Below are positions 58,514 through 64,000 of a stretch of 64,000 nucleotides of DNA, one piece after another (the first letter of the stretch is position 1; every line of letters starts with the position of its first letter). The DNA comes from an uncultured Bacteroidales bacterium (lineage in GTDB: Bacteria; Bacteroidota; Bacteroidia; Bacteroidales; Tenuifilaceae). A program made the position numbers and the translations under genes. Location of the stretch: contig CALBBQ010000005.1 of the NCBI GenBank assembly GCA_937926785.1, positions 1 through 64,000 of the forward strand. Reading direction: 5' to 3'. Under the pieces are notes generated by a model. That model had not been told where the DNA came from. It did not search any database and was given only the letters and a program-made list of their open reading frames with translations.

Positions 58514-59788
58514 CTATTGTGCCGCAAAACCACCAGCTGTTGCTGCCCTTGAAACGGAATCGAGCTGGGTAAGTAGCGATGCAACTGTAGCTCTGAAACT
58601 ATCCATATACTCGGGTTTAACTGGTTCAACAGGGGGTGCCTTAACCTTAAGCGGGTCAACCGGTTTACCATTCATCCAAAACCTTAAGTCGAGGTGCGGG
58701 CCTGTTGCATAACCGGTGCTACCCACATAGCCTATTATATCGCCCTGCCTCACTCTTGATCCCTTAGAAATATCCTTTCCAAAGCGCGACAAGTGGTTAT
58801 AGCCGGTGGTGTAAACGCTGTTGTGCCTTATTTTGATGTAGTTTCCAGCAGCATGGTCGTACCCCTTTTCAATCACCACCCCATCGCCTAAGGCCATAAC
58901 CGGGGTGCCCTCGGGTGCAGCATAGTCCACGCCGGTGTGGGGCCGGTAAATCTTTAGCACGGGATGCAGCCTGCTTCCACTAAATCGGCTCGAGATGCGC
59001 GAAAAGCGCAAGGGGGCTTTCAGGAATGATTTGCGGAGCGAGTTCCCCTTCTCATCCCAGTAGCTGGCCACCGAATCCTGTATGAATCGGAAAGCATAGA
59101 ATCGCTCACCCCGATGTTCGAACCAGGCTGCATATATTGTTCCAATTCCAACGGACATGCTATCAACATAGAGCTCATCGTAAACAACCCGAAACCGATC
59201 GCCACGGTAGAGTCCAAAGAAGTCAACTGTCCAGGCAAATATATCGGATAGTTCCAGGGCAAGCAACGGATTTAACCCGTTTACCTTCATATCTACCCAG
59301 AGCGAGCTGGTAATCTGTGCCTCAGAAATTTTCCGAACGGGAATAATATCCTTTTTAAAAGGATAGACGGAGATTGAGTCAGTGAGGTTAAACACCACAT
59401 ACTCCACCGGCGAAACCTCATAAACCAGGAAACATGGGGTTTGCAAAGAATCCTTACGGTAAAAGATTTTATAACGAGCACCTGCTCTAACCTTACGCAC
59501 GTCAAAAACATCCGGGGTGAGGTATAGCAGGAATTGGTTCACATCAACCGGTAGGTTGAGGTTATAAAGTATCTTCCCCAGTGTTTGTCCATTTCGAACC
59601 GTGAACTCAGAAACATAAAATGAATCAACAGGAATCCCATACTCAAGGATTGGCTGGGCAAGATTTGTTTCCTCGGTTTTTACCTGATCCCGTCTAATCA
59701 AACTCAAATCCGTAACACCAATAAAATAGTCAACTGCAATAATGCTAAGAAAAGAAACAATGATAATCGGTAAAATTTTCCTGATCAT
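58514..59788 (-). CDS. M23 family metallopeptidase
   Basis: HPVLKIYRPHTGVDYAAPEGTPVMALGDGVVIEKGYDHAAGNYIKIRHNSVYTTGYNHLSRF, TGPHLDLRFWMNGKPVDPL. Confidence 0.93.
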   Translation of the reverse strand: MIRKILPIIIVSFLSIIAVDYFIGVTDLSLIRRDQVKTEETNLAQPILEYGIPVDSFYVSEFTVRNGQTLGKILYNLNLPVDVNQFLLYLTPDVFDVRKVRAGARYKIFYRKDSLQTPCFLVYEVSPVEYVVFNLTDSISVYPFKKDIIPVRKISEAQITSSLWVDMKVNGLNPLLALELSDIFAWTVDFFGLYRGDRFRVVYDELYVDSMSVGIGTIYAAWFEHRGERFYAFRFIQDSVASYWDEKGNSLRKSFLKAPLRFSRISSRFSGSRLHPVLKIYRPHTGVDYAAPEGTPVMALGDGVVIEKGYDHAAGNYIKIRHNSVYTTGYNHLSRFGKDISKGSRVRQGDIIGYVGSTGYATGPHLDLRFWMNGKPVDPLKVKAPPVEPVKPEYMDSFRATVASLLTQLDSVSRAATAGGFAAQ

Positions 59789-59881
59789 GGTTTTAAATTA
59801 TGCCCCAAAACTACCAAAAAAGTACTTAACGGTGCATCCCTTTAGCAATTTTGATGTAGGTTTGCAGAAAAATTACAGAGC

Positions 59882-60931
59882 ATGAGCAACAAACCAAACA
59901 GAACAGAACTTTACGAGTTGGGGGAGTTTAGGCTGATAGATCGGCTCACCGAACCCTTCAAACCTACCCTTCCTGAAACCATAATGGGTGCAGGTGATGA
60001 TGCAGCTGTAATATCAATAGGTGATGAAAGCTGTTTGGTTGTAACCACCGATTTACTCCTGGAAGGCATTCACTTCGATTTAACCTATTTCCCGCTCAAA
60101 CACCTTGGCTACAAAGCGATAGTGGTAAACCTAAGCGATGTTTATGCCATGAATGCCACCCCAACTCAAGTGACGGTTTCCATTGGGATATCGAAACGCT
60201 TTTGCGTGGAAGACCTGGATGAGCTATATGCCGGAATAAAGCTTGCCTGCGAACGGTATCATGTTGACCTGGTTGGAGGAGACACCTCCTCGTCGATGAC
60301 CGGATTAACCATTAGCGTCACGGCCATAGGGAAGGCTAAAATGGCCGATATAACCTATCGTAGCGGAGCAAAAATTAATGATCTGATATGTGTGACCGGC
60401 AATTTTGGAGCAGCCTACATGGGCCTGCAGCTGCTGGAGCGAGAAAAAAGGATTTTTGAGTCGAACCAAGCGGCAAAACCGCAGCTCGAGGGGTACGATT
60501 ATATCCTGGAGCGAATACTTAAGCCTGAAGCCCGCCGTGGTGCTGTGGAGATGCTTGCGAGGGCAAAGATTAAGCCCACATCGATGATCGATGTTTCCGA
60601 CGGGCTTTCGTCGGAACTACTTCACATCTGCAAAAATTCCAATGTGGGATGTAGGGTTTACATGGAAAAGATACCCATTGACGAACAAACTGCTAAAATG
60701 GCCAATGAATTTGGGATTGATCCTTACACTGCAGCCCTAAACGGTGGCGAGGATTACGAACTGCTTTTTACCGTTCCGCTATCAGAATTTCAGGCTGTTG
60801 ATGGAATGGAGGGAATACGAATCATTGGTCACATTGTAGAACCCAAGCTGGGAGCGTTTCTGGTACCCCCTTCAGGTGAAGAAATCAGGCTAACCGCACA
60901 GGGTTGGAATGCCCTGCGCAATGGCCAATAA
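59882..60931 (+). CDS. thiL: Thiamine-phosphate kinase
   Basis: GAGDDAAVI, TTDLLLEGIHFDLTYFPLKHLGYKAIVVNLSDVYAMNATP, VGGDTSSS, LNGGEDYELLFTVP. Confidence 0.95.
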   Translation: MSNKPNRTELYELGEFRLIDRLTEPFKPTLPETIMGAGDDAAVISIGDESCLVVTTDLLLEGIHFDLTYFPLKHLGYKAIVVNLSDVYAMNATPTQVTVSIGISKRFCVEDLDELYAGIKLACERYHVDLVGGDTSSSMTGLTISVTAIGKAKMADITYRSGAKINDLICVTGNFGAAYMGLQLLEREKRIFESNQAAKPQLEGYDYILERILKPEARRGAVEMLARAKIKPTSMIDVSDGLSSELLHICKNSNVGCRVYMEKIPIDEQTAKMANEFGIDPYTAALNGGEDYELLFTVPLSEFQAVDGMEGIRIIGHIVEPKLGAFLVPPSGEEIRLTAQGWNALRNGQ

Positions 60932-60935
60932 AATA

Positions 60936-60960
60936 AAACCCCGCAATTGCGGGGTTTATT
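60936..60960. terminator. Bidirectional terminator between thiL and gcvH
   Basis: AAACCCCGCAATTGCGGGGTTT. Confidence 0.85.
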
Positions 60961-60961
60961 A

Positions 60962-61345
60962 CTATTCGTTAATCACTTCCTTGTACTGGTCGGGAGAAAG
61001 CAAATCGTTTAGCTCAGCTGGATTGGTCATCTTAATTTTGATCATCCAGCCTTCGCCATAGGGATCCTTGTTAACGATATCGGGCTGTTCGGAAACCTTG
61101 GGGTTCACCTCTAAAACCTCACCTCCAACAGGCATGAACATGTCCGATACAGTTTTAACAGCCTCGATGGTACCGAAAACCTCTTCCTTGGCGAGTGTTT
61201 CACCCTGAGTCTCGATTTCGATGAAAACGATGTCGCCCAGCTGGCTTTGAGCAAAGTCGGTTACGCCAACGGTAGCCATGCCATTGCCATCATCCTTTAT
61301 CCACTCGTGGTCTTTTGTGTACTTTAAATTCGACGGAACATTCAT
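60962..61345 (-). CDS. gcvH: Glycine cleavage system H protein
   Basis: KYTKDHEWIKDDG, GTIEAVKTVSDMFMPVGGEVLEVN lipoyl-Lys motif. Confidence 0.97.
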   Translation of the reverse strand: MNVPSNLKYTKDHEWIKDDGNGMATVGVTDFAQSQLGDIVFIEIETQGETLAKEEVFGTIEAVKTVSDMFMPVGGEVLEVNPKVSEQPDIVNKDPYGEGWMIKIKMTNPAELNDLLSPDQYKEVINE

Positions 61346-61466
61346 AGTATTATTGCTTTAAGTATTAGTACTTTGGTTTTTTTGGTTTTTCAAAAGTAGT
61401 GATTTTTAAGATTGAAACCTTTACCCTAAACTATTTTTTAGGGAAAGGGTCATGTTATTTAACACT

Positions 61467-64000
61467 CTACTTAACCAGCTCAAACCGAACGCTAAACCCA
61501 AAACTTGTGTTTGTGGTTCGGAAGGTACGGGAAACTTTTGGAGAATTCAAGGTTCTATCGAAGAACAGCCGAATGGTAACCTGCTCATTAATCCGGTAAT
61601 CAGCCGCAGTTTTGATGGTACTAATAAGTTGCCCTGCAATGATATCGTTAGAATCCTCAACAAGTTTTCTTAGAACAGTAGTATTATCGCGTAACGAAAA
61701 ATCGACGGTTAAGCGCAAATCGCTCTTTATGGCTTTTTTACCACCGTCCTCAGCCTGGAAAATCAACGGGACCTCCTCGAAACGGTAGCCTGCACCCATA
61801 ACATACTCATTGCCATAAACTTCGGTCAGCTGATTGTTGGCAAAACTCATGGCCAGCGAGCGGCTGTTCTTAACTTCCAGGCGGGTCGTCAGATTATTCT
61901 GCCACCCCAAATCCAGTCCGAGGAGCGGAGTGAATTGCTCATTGATTGCCACATTGGTAATCTCATTTCTGGGTACAAAATCACCGTTAATATTCCTAAC
62001 ATAGCTAAACCCATCGTTATCGGGCAAGTAGGTGAGATTGGTGGTAAAGGCCCCAATGGTATATACGGATCTATACCCGTGGTTAATGGTGATGGACTTA
62101 AACCACCGCTTGAAGGGTTTCATTTTTGCAAGTCCATCGTAAGCCAATTGCCAATTAGGCATGGGAACCAAGGGAAAATCGCGAAGCGACACTTTTTTGG
62201 GCGAAGTGTTGGTGTAGGCTGCAAGGAACGATGCCCGAAGTACATCCTGCGAAAGTGGTCCGTACCCATCGGGGAATCCGGTTACGGGATCAATAACCGC
62301 GGGGTCGTATCCCTGAGATGGGTTTGCCACTCGGGAGCCGCTTAATCGTTCGGCAATGATTAGCCTATTCTTCTTCATCTGCACAAAAGCTTTCGACAGG
62401 TCGGCCCGTTTCTTGCCCTCAAATGCAGTACCCAACGTTATCACGCTAATACTGAAATTGCCGGTTGTGAGCGGACTCAGCACTCTGTAGGAGCCATACT
62501 CGTCGGCTTTAAAAATTTTGCTGCTATTCTTACTAAAGGTTCGGGTTGCCGAGACATCAAAGCGGAAACCGGGGAGGGGTTCGAGAGTTGTGCGGAAGTT
62601 AAGGTTCTCGTTACGGGTAAAAACAACGGGTGTGTTGAATGCTGTATCGCGGGTAAGCCAACCGTTTGTAGCAGCCTTCCATGCAAATTCGGGATCCTGC
62701 CATCCGGAAACAAACTCCCATCCAGGAGCAAGTATTCCGTTAATATTTTCTGTTCCCAGATAGTTAACACCTGGTTTATAGCCTGGCAATAGGGTACCAT
62801 TGGTTTCGGTGTAGGATACACCTATACTTTTCACACTCATCAGCAGACGTAGGGTGGTTTCAAGGGCAAAGCGAGCCGGACTTATCTTTTCGGGAACCTT
62901 GCCTTCTACCACAACCTTGCAGTTCCTGAAATCGGCATCGGACTTAATGGCCACCTTTGTATCGCCACGAACCTGTGTGTTCACCCTAATTTCCTTACCA
63001 TTGGCATCAAAAACTTTTACCGTAACCTTTTCGGTGTTTAGCTTATGCGTTATCACCTTGGTAGCATTAGCCCTCAGGTTTACCTTTTCCTCCTCGTACT
63101 TAACGGTTCGGGTTTGCGGGGCAGCTCCTCTGGCTCGCTGGTCGAACTGCTGATTAACCTTACGCAGGTATCCTACCTTATTAAATAACGTATTGATGTT
63201 TACCTGTCCATTCAGCTGGATGGTATTGGAGTTCTGGATGGTATTCCCGGGATCGAAGCGCGATGTGTCGGCCATGATTGGGCCAGCCTGCCAACGATAC
63301 AGTCCGGAGTATCTTGTGGTTACGCTAATCCAGTTTAGTAAGGGGATTTTACTTAAAGGCAGGGAATAGGTAATGTTGAACTGGTGGTTGTACATGGTAT
63401 TACGTCCGCCCCTACGGATATTCTGCCAAACCGAATCTTTCCAGAGTTCATACCTGTCGCGGTCGCGATACTTATCAACCATTCCCTCCGGTTCGTCGAT
63501 TCGGGCTGTGGCTGTAGCCACAAAATCGAACTTTACGGACTGTGTAATATCCCAGTTCAGGGTGTAGTTCCTGTTCCACATGAAGTCCTTTGAAAAAGTG
63601 GGTAAAAACACCTGATTGGGATTAGAGATGTTTCGGAACTGCTGCTCAAAATAGTTGCGGTTCAAATCGGTTCGGAACGATAGCTGTGTAGGGAAAAGGT
63701 TAAAATTGAAGTCGCGAATGAGTGTCAGGTAGCTGGACCCCAACCATTTAATCTTTCTAAATGGCGAAATGTACTTTGGCTGCCGGTTGTAGTTATAGGT
63801 GAATGCTCCCCGAATATTGCGCTGAATTTTGTGATCAACCCTGATATTCCTGGAGTAAACCTCGCTGTAGGAGTAGCTTACTGAAAAGTTTGACGGATCC
63901 CAAAGCCGGGGCTTTGACCCCATTTTGTCAATCTTAACATTGGTGAAGTTAATGCTACGCCTGCGTGTGTAGTCCTGAACGAGGTGCTTGATGGAGTCCC
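61467..64000 (-). CDS. sprA: T9SS translocon / gliding protein SprA, C-terminal part; 5' end outside the window
   Basis: Frame stays open to 64000 (…DSIKHLVQDYTRRRSINFTNVKIDKMGSKPRLWDPSNFSVSYSYSEVYSRNI); SprA-like barrel sequence (YLTLIRDFNFNLFPTQLSFRTDLNR). Confidence 0.9.
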   Translation of the reverse strand, partial: DSIKHLVQDYTRRRSINFTNVKIDKMGSKPRLWDPSNFSVSYSYSEVYSRNIRVDHKIQRNIRGAFTYNYNRQPKYISPFRKIKWLGSSYLTLIRDFNFNLFPTQLSFRTDLNRNYFEQQFRNISNPNQVFLPTFSKDFMWNRNYTLNWDITQSVKFDFVATATARIDEPEGMVDKYRDRDRYELWKDSVWQNIRRGGRNTMYNHQFNITYSLPLSKIPLLNWISVTTRYSGLYRWQAGPIMADTSRFDPGNTIQNSNTIQLNGQVNINTLFNKVGYLRKVNQQFDQRARGAAPQTRTVKYEEEKVNLRANATKVITHKLNTEKVTVKVFDANGKEIRVNTQVRGDTKVAIKSDADFRNCKVVVEGKVPEKISPARFALETTLRLLMSVKSIGVSYTETNGTLLPGYKPGVNYLGTENINGILAPGWEFVSGWQDPEFAWKAATNGWLTRDTAFNTPVVFTRNENLNFRTTLEPLPGFRFDVSATRTFSKNSSKIFKADEYGSYRVLSPLTTGNFSISVITLGTAFEGKKRADLSKAFVQMKKNRLIIAERLSGSRVANPSQGYDPAVIDPVTGFPDGYGPLSQDVLRASFLAAYTNTSPKKVSLRDFPLVPMPNWQLAYDGLAKMKPFKRWFKSITINHGYRSVYTIGAFTTNLTYLPDNDGFSYVRNINGDFVPRNEITNVAINEQFTPLLGLDLGWQNNLTTRLEVKNSRSLAMSFANNQLTEVYGNEYVMGAGYRFEEVPLIFQAEDGGKKAIKSDLRLTVDFSLRDNTTVLRKLVEDSNDIIAGQLISTIKTAADYRINEQVTIRLFFDRTLNSPKVSRTFRTTNTSFGFSVRFELVK

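Noticed and set aside
1-64000. CRISPR array, prophage, transposon or conjugative element
   Set aside because: No spaced identical repeats, cas genes, integrase, transposase or phage structural genes seen in any frame.

Overview
The window is a chromosomal segment from a Bacteroidetes/Bacteroidales-type bacterium. Support comes from TAnnTTTG-type -7 promoter elements, SprA, DUF5723 and DUF6175 proteins, and an ExbB/ExbD operon with two ExbD genes. Most genes are core housekeeping: dihydroorotase, aspartate kinase, class I FBPase, MiaB, YebC, split transketolase, PurF, CoaX, Mfd, AspS, TadA, type I asparaginase, TatD, ThiL and GcvH. Among these lie several blocks of envelope or secreted proteins. 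I see no CRISPR array, integrase or transposase. The left edge (1-246) looks like the minus-strand promoter and leader of an rRNA operon whose 16S gene lies outside the window. The right edge is the C-terminal part of SprA (T9SS translocon). Best candidates for an undescribed system: (i) the minus-strand cluster 46184-52356, six exported proteins with LPP20/FlgT-N-like and TolB/CsgG-like domain signatures plus DUF6175 and a beta-barrel; (ii) a KRGRKPK-repeat (AT-hook-like) gene interrupted by an in-frame TGA; (iii) an orphan SiaC/DUF1987 gene preceded by paired DnaA-box-like repeats; (iv) a GldN-like lipoprotein downstream of pyrC. All family calls come from reading motifs, without database searches.
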